A stretch of DNA of 64,000 nt from Lachnospiraceae bacterium UBA935. GTDB taxonomy: Bacteria > Bacillota > Clostridia > Lachnospirales > Lachnospiraceae. This document shows positions 35,753-43,920 of this stretch, in pieces. Position numbers and translations under genes: made by a program. Position 1 is the stretch's first letter. The number at the start of each line of letters is the position of its first letter. The DNA lies in assembly GCA_002293525.1 (NCBI GenBank), contig DBDJ01000008.1, positions 30,285 to 94,284 on the forward strand. The letters are read 5' to 3'. Under the pieces are notes generated by a model that ran no database searches, had not been told where the DNA came from, and worked only from the letters and a program-made list of their open reading frames with translations.

Positions 35753-37258
35753 CTCCGATATGCTAGTTGTACGTTCTGTAATTCCTTGTGCGAATAACGC
35801 ACTACTAGCAGCCATATCGGCAGTTGCTATGATGTCTATTCCGGTATTGGCAACGTTGGCAATCAGGATGTCACCGGCGGTAACCGGTGCTGCTGCCTCT
35901 GTTTGACAGATTTCGCTGATACAAGCGGATATCTTCTTTTTCGGGATGTCTGCGGCTGTTTTGACGGAAACGACCGGGCCGGTACCGCCTTTTACTCTGA
36001 TCAGGGAGGTTACGATGCGGGTGGGGGCGGTTATCTCTTTTTTGGCGTATTCTTCGCCTACCGGACAGGAGTTGCCGGTGACGGCAAGGTTTCCGTCGGC
36101 TTCCTTGGCAACTGTGAGCAGGCAGCCTTTGGGACAGCCGATACAGACAAACTGGCTGGAAAAATCCCTGTCCTTGGGAGGAGTGTAGCGGTTTTTAGGA
36201 GGGATATTGGGGCGGATGGGTATTCCCCAGTCGTTTTTGTCCTGAATGTTTGCCAAAGCTGATGCTTTGATGAAATCAGCGGCTGCTTTGCCGGCTTTGA
36301 CGGCTTCTGCGGAGACGTTGTCCACAAGATCGTGGACATGGAGGACATTACCGCAGGCAAAAATGCCCGGTACAGTAGTTTCGAGATTTTTATTTACTAT
36401 CGGGCCCTGTGTCATTTCGTCCATGTCTGTACCTGCGCTGCGGCTTAGCTCATTTTCCGGAATCAGGCCGCATGACAGGAGCAAGGTATCGCAGGCTACA
36501 TATTCTTCTGTGCCGGGAAGCGGTTTTCCGGCTTCGTCTACTTTGGCGGTTACGACTCCCCGCACCCGGTCTTTGCCGTCGATGTCGATCACCGTATGGC
36601 TCAGTTTTAGGGGTATGTCAAAATCTTCCAGGCATTGGACGATGTTTCTTGTTAATCCGCCGGAATAGGGCATGATCTCAACGACCATTTTTACATCTGC
36701 ACCTTGCAGTTTCATGCGGCGCGCCATGATCAGACCAATATCTCCCGATCCTAACACCACTACTTGGCGGCCCGGCATAAAGCCTTCGATATTGACATAG
36801 TGCTGGGCGCAGCCCGCAGTAAATATTCCGGCCGGGCGAAAACCGGGAATATTCAGGGCTCCTCTTGCCCGCTCCCGGCATCCCATAGCTAAGATCACTG
36901 CTTTTGCTGATATCATTGAGCGGTCTTCCGGTGCCAGTTCCGGTGCCAGTTCCGGAGACATTACAGTAATTGTCAGGGGATTGCCGGCCTGGATACCGGT
37001 TACCATAGACCGCAGCAAATAAGGAATTTTCCTTTCTTTTACCATCTTAATGTAACGTAAGGCATATTCGGGGCCGGTCAGTTCTTCTTTAAATGTATGA
37101 AGGCCGAAACCGTTGTGGATACACTGGTTTAGGATGCCGCCCAGCTCTTTATCCCTTTCAATAATCAGTATATCCCTGATCCCGTGGTCAAAAGCCACCA
37201 CTGCTGCTGCTAAACCGGCGGGGCCGCCGCCGATAATTATTAAGTCGGTTTTTTTCAT
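35744..37258 (-). CDS. FAD-dependent pyridine nucleotide oxidoreductase fused to DUF1667
   Basis: ATG 37258 (GGGAG upstream) is preferred, giving about 504 residues. Residues 1-340 are an NAD(P)/FAD-dependent oxidoreductase (DLIIIGGGPAGLAAAVVAF, VVVLGSGDIGLIMARRM for the second nucleotide). From about residue 370 there is a DUF1667 domain with cysteines in FVCIGCPKGC and GNSCPVG that may bind a metal cluster. In most Firmicutes these are two genes next to the GlpA-like oxidoreductase; here they are one polypeptide. It probably passes electrons from glycerol 3-phosphate oxidation. A PELAPELAPE slippage repeat occurs in the middle. Confidence 0.85.
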   Translation of the reverse strand: MKKTDLIIIGGGPAGLAAAVVAFDHGIRDILIIERDKELGGILNQCIHNGFGLHTFKEELTGPEYALRYIKMVKERKIPYLLRSMVTGIQAGNPLTITVMSPELAPELAPEDRSMISAKAVILAMGCRERARGALNIPGFRPAGIFTAGCAQHYVNIEGFMPGRQVVVLGSGDIGLIMARRMKLQGADVKMVVEIMPYSGGLTRNIVQCLEDFDIPLKLSHTVIDIDGKDRVRGVVTAKVDEAGKPLPGTEEYVACDTLLLSCGLIPENELSRSAGTDMDEMTQGPIVNKNLETTVPGIFACGNVLHVHDLVDNVSAEAVKAGKAAADFIKASALANIQDKNDWGIPIRPNIPPKNRYTPPKDRDFSSQFVCIGCPKGCLLTVAKEADGNLAVTGNSCPVGEEYAKKEITAPTRIVTSLIRVKGGTGPVVSVKTAADIPKKKISACISEICQTEAAAPVTAGDILIANVANTGIDIIATADMAASSALFAQGITERTTSISEIK

Positions 37259-37285
37259 CTTTCCGCTCCCATGCATACGCTAACC

Positions 37286-38686
37286 TCAATTATTAGGGAA
37301 ACGCTGATGCATCAGTGTTTCCTTGGACAGGATTTCCGAACCCTTGCCGGCTTTGGTTATTTCCCATTTTTCCTGTCCCAGTTCCTGAGCCAGGATTTCT
37401 ACTACTTTGGAAGTGCAGAAGCCTGACTGGCATCTGCCGAAGCCGGCCCTGGTCCGCCGCTTCACCCCGTCTAAACTGACAGCGCCGGGAGTCCGGCGGA
37501 TTGCCTCGATGATAGCTTCTTTTGTCACTGTTTCGCAGCGGCAGATGACTTCACCGGTGCCGGGACGGATGCCTTTTCTTACTTTTATGAAATCGCTCTT
37601 GGGTTTTGAGGGATAGATGGCCTGCAGCAGTTCTGCCACATATTCCCCGATTGCCGGCGCACTGCTTAAGCCGGGCGAATCAATGCCGGCGACATCGATA
37701 AAACCGCAGGCATCCGGTATTTCTCCGATGATAAAATCACCTTGGCCGCTGTTAGCCCGTAAGCCGGCAAAAGAAGTGATTATTTCCCGTTCCGGAATAT
37801 TTTCAAGGCTTTTTGCGGCCTTTTCTAATACGGTGTTTAAGCCGGAGGCTGTGGTGTTCACCCCCTCTTTATCAGGGATGTCTTCTGCTGTGGGACCTAT
37901 CATCAGGTTACCGTGTACTGTGGGCGTAACCAGTACCCCCTTGCCATATGCTGTCGGCAATTGAAAGATGGTGCGTGAGACCGTGTTTCCCACATTTTTG
38001 TCAAACAGCAGGTATTCCCCTTTTCTGGGGGTTATCTTCATTTTCTTTGCACTTACCATATTATGAATTGTATCGGCATAGATACCAGCAGCATTGACCA
38101 CGATTCTTGAAGTGAAGTTTTTATCAGGGCAAGTTAAATGATAATAGCCGTCTTCCTTTTGAATCTGGATAACTTCGGTATCCCGAAAAAATTCTACGCC
38201 GTTGGCTGCGGCATTTTCCGCCATTGCTACTGTCAGTCCGAAGGGGCAGACAATGGCACCGCTGGGAGCATATAGGGCGGACACTACCGCTTTGCTAACG
38301 GCCGGCTCCATGTCCCGCACTTCTTGTCCGGTCAATATCTCAAGGCCCGCGACACCGTTTTGCTCCCCCTTTTGCCGGAGCTTGTTCAGTACCGGTTGGG
38401 CTTCTTTCTCAAAGCAAAGAACCAAGGAACCATTATTCCGGTATGGGAAATCAAGCTCTTCTGCCAGTTCTTTCATTAAGAGACTGCCGCGGATATTTAG
38501 CCGGGCTTTTAACGTACCCGTTTTGGCATCGTATCCGGCATGGACAATGCCACTGTTGGCTTTGGATGCGCCTTCGCCGATATCGGAAGCCTTTTCTGCC
38601 ACCGCTATTTTTAGCTGTCTTTTAGATAATTCCCGTGCGATACAGCAGCCGACCACGCCGCCGCCGATAATCACCACATCATACAT
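37286..38686 (-). CDS. glpA: GlpA-like FAD-dependent oxidoreductase with 2Fe-2S (BFD-like) C-terminus
   Basis: ATG 38686 (GGGAG upstream) gives about 466 residues. The N-terminus binds FAD (YDVVIIGGGVVGCCIAREL), the middle is a DAO-type oxidoreductase domain, and the C-terminus has a BFD-like cluster motif (ICRCETVT, RCQSGFC). This architecture matches the anaerobic glycerol 3-phosphate dehydrogenase GlpA type in Clostridia. The neighbours glpK and the second FAD protein support that role, but a 2-hydroxyacid substrate is not excluded. The 3' end contains the palindrome at 37297-37322, which encodes LMHQRF. Confidence 0.85.
   Translation of the reverse strand: MYDVVIIGGGVVGCCIARELSKRQLKIAVAEKASDIGEGASKANSGIVHAGYDAKTGTLKARLNIRGSLLMKELAEELDFPYRNNGSLVLCFEKEAQPVLNKLRQKGEQNGVAGLEILTGQEVRDMEPAVSKAVVSALYAPSGAIVCPFGLTVAMAENAAANGVEFFRDTEVIQIQKEDGYYHLTCPDKNFTSRIVVNAAGIYADTIHNMVSAKKMKITPRKGEYLLFDKNVGNTVSRTIFQLPTAYGKGVLVTPTVHGNLMIGPTAEDIPDKEGVNTTASGLNTVLEKAAKSLENIPEREIITSFAGLRANSGQGDFIIGEIPDACGFIDVAGIDSPGLSSAPAIGEYVAELLQAIYPSKPKSDFIKVRKGIRPGTGEVICRCETVTKEAIIEAIRRTPGAVSLDGVKRRTRAGFGRCQSGFCTSKVVEILAQELGQEKWEITKAGKGSEILSKETLMHQRFPNN
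37297..37322. repeat. Short palindromic repeat, copy 3, inside the 3' end of a gene
   Basis: A near-perfect 26-bp palindrome starts GGAAACGCTG, is centred on GATGCATC and ends GTGTTTCC. It is read as part of the last codons of the GlpA-like gene. It resembles the copies at 7758 and 13905. Confidence 0.6.
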
Positions 38687-38742
38687 GCCGACTCCCATCT
38701 TAAAAAGCCAAACAAATTTTGTCTGACTTTTTTACTTAGAAA

Positions 38743-39510
38743 TTATTTGTTTTGTTTCGTATTGTTTTGTTTCTTATCGTTATTTTCTTCTTTATATTCT
38801 TCTTTATTCTCTTCTATTTTTTCCTCTTTATATTCTTTATATCCTTTAATATCTTCATATTCATCAAAAATTATTTGAAATAAATTAATATTCCGGGAAA
38901 TATCTCCGTTAAAGACCGCAGTGCCGGCTACGATCACATTGGCGCCTGCTTCCAATACCGTTTTGACATTGTCATGATACAAGCCGCCGTCCACTTCGAT
39001 ATCCTTCCATAGGCCTTTGCTGTCAAGGTAATTCCTGATCTGTCTCACCCGCTCCAAGGACTGGCTGATGAATTGCTGCCCGCCGAAGCCGGGATTCACG
39101 CACATTACCAAAATCATATCGGCGGCTTCCAGATACGGAAGCACTGCTTCTACAGAAGTTTCCGGTTTGATGGAAATACCGGCTTTGATGCCCATGGAGC
39201 GGATCCGGGTAAGCAGTTTATGGGGATCGGCAGCGGCTTCCAGATGAAAAGTGATAATATCTGCGCCGCATTCTTTAAATTCTTCTATATACCGCTCCGG
39301 TTCATTTATCATTAGGTGTACGTCCAGCACTTGATCCGTCACCTTCCTGACGGAAGAAATAACCGGCATTCCAAATGAAATAGAAGGTACAAAAGCCCCG
39401 TCCATGACATCCAGATGAATGTATGGAGCGCCTGCTTCGTCCGTTTCCTTGATCTGTTGTCCCAGTATCGCAAAATCTGCTGCCAGAATGGAAGGTGCTA
39501 GCTTGATCAT
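38743..39510 (-). CDS. rpe: Ribulose-phosphate 3-epimerase with low-complexity charged tail
   Basis: This TIM-barrel enzyme interconverts ribulose 5-phosphate and xylulose 5-phosphate. Motifs KLAPSILAADFAILG, HLDVMDGAFVPSISFG, VMCVNPGFGGQQFI and VDGGLYHDN are intact. After about residue 220 there is an unusual tail of about 35 residues made of Lys, Glu, Asn and Tyr (YKEYKEEKIEENKEEYKEEN), absent in typical Rpe and probably a slippage product. It follows the transketolase C-terminal subunit gene by 15 bp. Confidence 0.93.
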   Translation of the reverse strand: MIKLAPSILAADFAILGQQIKETDEAGAPYIHLDVMDGAFVPSISFGMPVISSVRKVTDQVLDVHLMINEPERYIEEFKECGADIITFHLEAAADPHKLLTRIRSMGIKAGISIKPETSVEAVLPYLEAADMILVMCVNPGFGGQQFISQSLERVRQIRNYLDSKGLWKDIEVDGGLYHDNVKTVLEAGANVIVAGTAVFNGDISRNINLFQIIFDEYEDIKGYKEYKEEKIEENKEEYKEENNDKKQNNTKQNK

Positions 39511-39525
39511 CTATAAAACTCTCCG

Positions 39526-40470
39526 CTAATTACTAATAAATGCCTTTACTTGTTCATAGATCCCTTTGCCGTCCAAGCGATATTTCGCCACAAGAGCCGG
39601 AGCCGGACCGGACTCGCCGAAGACGTCTCTCATTCCGATCTTATATACGGGGGCAATCGCTTCTTCGCTTAGGGCATCGCATACCGCGCTTCCCAGTCCG
39701 CCGATGATGGAGTGTTCTTCTGCGGTAACCACTTTTCCGGTCTTCCGGGCACTTGACTTGATCAGTTCTTCATCCAAGGGCTTGATGGTGCAGACATTGA
39801 TCACTTCTGCCTTGATCCCTTCTTGCGCAAGCATATCGGCTGCTTCCAGGGCAGCGCCCACACAGATTCCGGTGGCAGCTATGGTCACAGCAGTTCCTTC
39901 CTGCAGGATCTCGGCTTTGCCGATCTGGAAATGATAGTCTTCCCGGTCATTGATTATCGGGCAGGCGGCACGGCCAAACCGCAGATAAACCGGGCCGTCA
40001 TAAGCCGCCGCCGCATGGACGGCCGCTCGGGCTTCGATGTCATCGGCCGGGCACATGACCACCATCCCCGGTATGGTCCGCATCAGGGCAAGGTCTTCAT
40101 TGCATTGATGGCTGGCCCCGTCCTCGCCTACGGTGATTCCCGCATGAGTGGCTCCGATTTTGACGTTCAGGTGCGGATAACCGATGGAATTCCTGATCTG
40201 TTCATAGTTCCTGCCCGCTGCGAACATGGCAAAAGAACTGATAAAGGGGATTTTCCCGCAGGTTGCCAGACCGGCCGCGATGCCGGTCATGTTGCATTCC
40301 GCGATGCCGCAGTTGATATGACGGTCAGGATAGGCTTTTTTAAAGATTCCTGTCTTGGTGGCACCGGCCAGGTCGGCATCCAAAACCACTAGATTGGGGT
40401 ATTGGGCACCCAGTTCTACCAGTGCTTTTCCGTAACTTTCCCTTGTTGCTATTTTAATGGCCTCACTCAT
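39526..40470 (-). CDS. Transketolase, C-terminal (pyrimidine-binding) subunit
   Basis: The 314-residue protein is the C-terminal half of a split transketolase: YPNLVVLDADLAGATKT, RHINCGIAECNMTGIAAGL (pyrimidine-domain Glu) and the transketolase_C domain near AEEHSIIGGLGSAV. It needs the N-terminal subunit encoded upstream, with which it overlaps by 4 bp. AGGAGGAAG precedes the ATG. Together with Rpe it works in the non-oxidative pentose phosphate pathway. Confidence 0.93.
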   Translation of the reverse strand: MSEAIKIATRESYGKALVELGAQYPNLVVLDADLAGATKTGIFKKAYPDRHINCGIAECNMTGIAAGLATCGKIPFISSFAMFAAGRNYEQIRNSIGYPHLNVKIGATHAGITVGEDGASHQCNEDLALMRTIPGMVVMCPADDIEARAAVHAAAAYDGPVYLRFGRAACPIINDREDYHFQIGKAEILQEGTAVTIAATGICVGAALEAADMLAQEGIKAEVINVCTIKPLDEELIKSSARKTGKVVTAEEHSIIGGLGSAVCDALSEEAIAPVYKIGMRDVFGESGPAPALVAKYRLDGKGIYEQVKAFISN

Positions 40471-41315
40471 CCGATTTCTTCCTCCTGGCTTAACTCCGTA
40501 TCTATTTTCAGAAGATCTTCCATGGCTAAGGCAAATTGCTCGTCATTGGGAGCTACTCCGTGCCAGGCCGCTTGACCTTCCATAAAACTCACGCCTTTGC
40601 CCTTCATGCTACGGGCAATAATCGCGGTAGGTCTGCCTTTCGTCGCTCTGGCTTCTTGGAAAGCAGCGCGGAGGGCATCATAGTCATGGGCATCAATGGT
40701 AATGACACGAAAATTAAAAGCTTCAAACTTTTTGTCAAGCGGATAAGGGGTGCATACCTCATCTACGGCTCCGTCGATCTGCAAGCCGTTATTGTCCACG
40801 ATAACCGTCAGGTTGTCCAGCTTACGATGACCGGCAAACATGGCCGCTTCCCAGACTTGGCCTTCCTGCGTCTCTCCGTCTCCTAGTAGGGTGTATACCC
40901 GGTAATCCTTCCCGTCAAGCTTGCCGGCCAGCGCCATTCCGACAGCCGCGGATATCCCTTGTCCCAAGGAACCGCTGGACATGTCTACGCCGGGAACGTG
41001 CTGCATGCAAGGATGCCCTTGCAGGTAAGAACCCAGCTGGCGCAGGGTAGTCAGGTCCGCCACCGGGAAAAATCCTCTGTGAGCCAGCGCGGAATAGAGG
41101 CCGGGGGCGGTATGACCCTTGGACAGCACGAAGCGGTCCCGTTCTTCCCATCGCGGATTCTGGGGATCGATGTTCATTTCTTCAAAGTACAGGTAAGTAT
41201 AGATATCTGCCGCCGACAGCGAGCCGCCGGGATGACCCGCTTTGGCACTGTGTATTGCCGTTATGATACCCTTGCGGACTTTATTGGCTGTTTTTTTTAG
41301 ATCTGAATTCGTCAT
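40467..41315 (-). CDS. Transketolase, N-terminal (thiamine diphosphate-binding) subunit
   Basis: The 282-residue protein carries the ThDP-binding half: AGHPGGSLSAADI, FVLSKGHTAPGLYSAL, the GDG-x-N motif LLGDGETQEGQVWEAA and VDNNGLQIDG. It forms the active enzyme with the overlapping downstream gene. As the first gene of the operon it should follow the promoter, in the region 41316-41424 just before the degenerate Rhs area; I cannot point to a clear -35/-10 pair. Confidence 0.93.
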   Translation of the reverse strand: MTNSDLKKTANKVRKGIITAIHSAKAGHPGGSLSAADIYTYLYFEEMNIDPQNPRWEERDRFVLSKGHTAPGLYSALAHRGFFPVADLTTLRQLGSYLQGHPCMQHVPGVDMSSGSLGQGISAAVGMALAGKLDGKDYRVYTLLGDGETQEGQVWEAAMFAGHRKLDNLTVIVDNNGLQIDGAVDEVCTPYPLDKKFEAFNFRVITIDAHDYDALRAAFQEARATKGRPTAIIARSMKGKGVSFMEGQAAWHGVAPNDEQFALAMEDLLKIDTELSQEEEIG

Positions 41316-41427
41316 GTGCGTTTTGATTCTGCCTTTCTGAGTTTTGTAAAAGTTTGGTAAGGATTGCCGACTGGTAACACTAAAGATACTTTATCATAAC
41401 TTGTCTTTTTCGTCTATAGGGTAGGAT

Positions 41428-41507
41428 GCAGTCAATATTACTTGGCAGTAGGCAGTGTTACTTGCTAGTAGTCAGTATTAGTTGTAGGCAGTATTCAGTA
41501 TTACTTG
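41428..41507. repeat. Degenerate tandem repeat upstream of the transketolase operon
   Basis: About four to five units of the type GGCAGTATTACTTG with insertions and substitutions lie between the operon start and the decayed ORF at 41525. Confidence 0.7.
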
Positions 41508-41524
41508 ATCAACTTGTGGCAATG

Positions 41525-42023
41525 TTATTTATCTGGCAAAAATACCATCGCAATAGCTGCCTCTATATCTATTATTTCACCCTTAATTTTGCCCGCTTTT
41601 ATCTTCATGTTTCTCCCACGCAGAAGACCTTCATATTGGTAAATTAAATAGCCAGTTCTCATGTTATGATATAATGATGTTAAAACATCAAGTGGACTGA
41701 TAAACATGACAGTTCCCCCAAGTTCTTAACGATACAATTTCGTTTTTCCTCGTCCCAATCCCACTCACCGTCACCAAAAAACATACATTATGCCCATATA
41801 CAGCAGCAAGACCAATCAGAGATTCTTTGATTTCCTGATATGGTTTTTCTTAGATTTCCAACATTTTTTGCTCTAATAAATAGGTAATCCTCGCCGCATC
41901 TAAACCTTCCCATCCCAGTGCCTCCCGATACCATTTATTCAACTTTTCGTGATTGTCATATAAATATCGATATGTCTCCGGTTTTGGTATCTCATCTGTT
42001 GTAGGAATACTCATCTTTTCCAT
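41525..42023 (-). pseudogene. Decayed ORF of unknown function at the left edge of the Rhs region
   Basis: Three frames on the minus strand read as one broken protein. The first starts at ATG 42023 (MEKMSIPTTDEIPKPETYRY) and stops at 41850. The next continues as EKPYQEIKESLIGLAAVYGHN and, after a shift in a T run, FFGDGEWDWDEEKR. The last is MFISPLDVLTSLYHNMRTGY to 41525. At least two indels separate them. I do not recognise the family. By position it may be a former immunity protein. A 57-residue product from 42023 could still be made. Confidence 0.6.
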
Positions 42024-42041
42024 CTGATCAAATCCTTAGCA

Positions 42042-42536
42042 TTAAAAATCCCTATATTGAAACAACTCATAACTATGGCGATTTTTAAAATCTTGTGGCC
42101 GAACATATACTTCCCGTGCCAATATATATATTCCGGCAATCCACATATAATCATTTTCAAGATAGGCCTGCTTCAGATATTTTTCAATATAAGGAATGAG
42201 CTTACTCCTTCTTATGAGTTTCAGTGCTTCCACAGCCGACGAAAAAACCGGCCAGTTGGCATCTTGAAGAAATTCAAATAAAATGGGTAAGCCTCTCATC
42301 TTTTGAGGATATTTCATGGCATTTATTATCTTAATTACATTTATCCAGCAGAATTTTGAGTAGAACTTAGAAAAATCAAAATAATCTTGGAGATCAATAT
42401 TTTCTGCTGAAAATTCTTCTGCCAGCTCGTTTATTATAGCTAAATCTATATCATCGTTTTTGTAAATATTATACTGCTCCATAGCCAGTAATTCATCGAT
42501 CATAAGGTGATCCTCAACTTTTAGACTCTTCTTCAT
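42042..42536 (-). CDS. Hypothetical helical protein, DUF5071/HEAT-like, candidate immunity protein
   Basis: The 164-residue protein is preceded by AGAAGGTGG. It looks all-helical, with a segment LPILFEFLQDANWPVFSSAV and IPYIEKYLKQAYLENDYMW that recalls DUF5071, a family found next to polymorphic toxins. No signal peptide or membrane helix is seen. The location at the edge of an Rhs graveyard supports an immunity role, but the family call is tentative. Confidence 0.6.
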   Translation of the reverse strand: MKKSLKVEDHLMIDELLAMEQYNIYKNDDIDLAIINELAEEFSAENIDLQDYFDFSKFYSKFCWINVIKIINAMKYPQKMRGLPILFEFLQDANWPVFSSAVEALKLIRRSKLIPYIEKYLKQAYLENDYMWIAGIYILAREVYVRPQDFKNRHSYELFQYRDF

Positions 42537-42648
42537 CCACCTTCTCTTTCAATTTCCAAAAACTAAAATCCCGACTCATACTTGTATTCTCTCTTGAAAG
42601 TTATTAGTGGTAATGATATCTTTGATTGTATCCAATTCATATTTGAAT

Positions 42649-43110
42649 TCACCTTTCATCACAAATATTTATTTTCCGCAATTCATATTTCTGTTCTCCT
42701 ATGTTAATATCAAATATTGTATCTTTACCAATATTAATAATCGTAATATTGCTTAAATAATTATTTTCAAGCAAATATCTAATAAAATGTAACTTGTCCA
42801 TTACTCTAAAACTTATCCAATAGCAGGTGCTCTTGAAATAGGGAATAACTATTTGTTCACCGTCATCCAGTTCTAGTAAATCAATTAAATCTTGTAATTC
42901 TAAGTTTCCGATGTCACATTCTTGATTAATCGGAAAGCTTATTTTATATATTTCTTTGATTTTTTGTTCATATTTCAGGATTGGACTGACTATTTCTATA
43001 TCTGTAGCTGCCTTCACGCAATTTGCCAGTTTCGTTATTCTTGCTTTCTCCTTGTTAGCTAATAATTCCTTTTTTCTATTTTCCCTGCCGATATCTACTA
43101 TGATGATCAC
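42649..43110 (-). CDS. Hypothetical protein, unrecognised, AT-rich
   Basis: The 153-residue frame starts MIIIVDIGRENRKKELLANK and has a central LDDGEQIVIPYFKSTCYW segment. I recognise no family. Upstream, a 26-residue frame (MSNKNSYMRSLHGKELTDAG) ends two bases before this start, which suggests either coupling or a frameshifted longer gene. Composition is AT-rich like the other small ORFs here. Possibly an immunity protein or a remnant. The gap 43111-43380 above it is AT-rich and holds nothing else I can support. Confidence 0.5.
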   Translation of the reverse strand: MIIIVDIGRENRKKELLANKEKARITKLANCVKAATDIEIVSPILKYEQKIKEIYKISFPINQECDIGNLELQDLIDLLELDDGEQIVIPYFKSTCYWISFRVMDKLHFIRYLLENNYLSNITIINIGKDTIFDINIGEQKYELRKINICDER

Positions 43111-43380
43111 ATCCTTTTCATTGCTTTCCCCGCATCGGTCAACTCCTTACCATGCAAAGATCTCATGTAACTGTTTTTATTACTCATCATTTCTCATCTA
43201 TCTTACTATAAAGCTCTGCTTTGTTTATTATTTTTGTTTATTTTCTTAGTTTATTCTTTCGTTTATTCTCTTATTCCAATGGTCTTCTCATAAGATTACC
43301 TGTTATCATGAGAAACTTTCCATTCGTTAAAAGCATAGATAAAATCATTCAATATATCACTAACTGGTATTTTGGCAATG

Positions 43381-43875
43381 CTATAGTTGGATTTTTCCTT
43401 TAATAATTAATTCAAAAAAATCATTTATACTACTTGCAATTTCTTCTACCTCTTCAAATTCAGGTTCAACCCCTTGTACAATTGATCCTATATTATTAGC
43501 TAAATCAATAGCATAAAATGAATATGCTCCATCCACAGACATAAATATGGGAAAATGCTTGTCCCACCATGAGATTATTTCTGATTCCCATATATTATCA
43601 TTCGTGGCTGCTTCAAGGCTTAATAATTCAAACTCGTTCCACCTGAATGCAATATCAGAATTATCATTATATTCATCCTCACATAAAAACCAAGATTTTT
43701 CACTAGGTGCTATGCAATGTTTTACATTATATAAAAAATCTTTATATCCTTGGGGAATATCTTTATATCTTGTTGTAATACTATTATTCAAACCTAAACC
43801 GGGATTTTCTTTTAATGATATGTCCCAGTTATTAATCTTAGTCCAATTTATAAAATCATTATATTTTTTGTTCAT
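43381..43875 (-). CDS. SMI1/KNR4 (SUKH) family immunity protein
   Basis: The 164-residue protein starts after GGAGGTGTT. It shows the SUKH pattern: an N-terminal helix (YNDFINWTKINNWDI), then IPQGYKDFLYNVKHC, and a C-terminal acidic region with VDGAYSFYAIDL. SUKH proteins neutralise nuclease toxins of contact-dependent and Rhs systems by binding them. It lies directly downstream of a broken GHH-type toxin tail (43921-44230), its likely cognate. Confidence 0.78.
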   Translation of the reverse strand: MNKKYNDFINWTKINNWDISLKENPGLGLNNSITTRYKDIPQGYKDFLYNVKHCIAPSEKSWFLCEDEYNDNSDIAFRWNEFELLSLEAATNDNIWESEIISWWDKHFPIFMSVDGAYSFYAIDLANNIGSIVQGVEPEFEEVEEIASSINDFFELIIKGKIQL

Positions 43876-43920
43876 AACACCTCCAATATTTGTTTTACAT
43901 AATATCTATAACGACTATGA

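Noticed and set aside
38202..38726. 174-codon plus-strand ORF
   Set aside because: It is the shadow of the GlpA-like gene, whose strand has clear domains and ribosome binding site.
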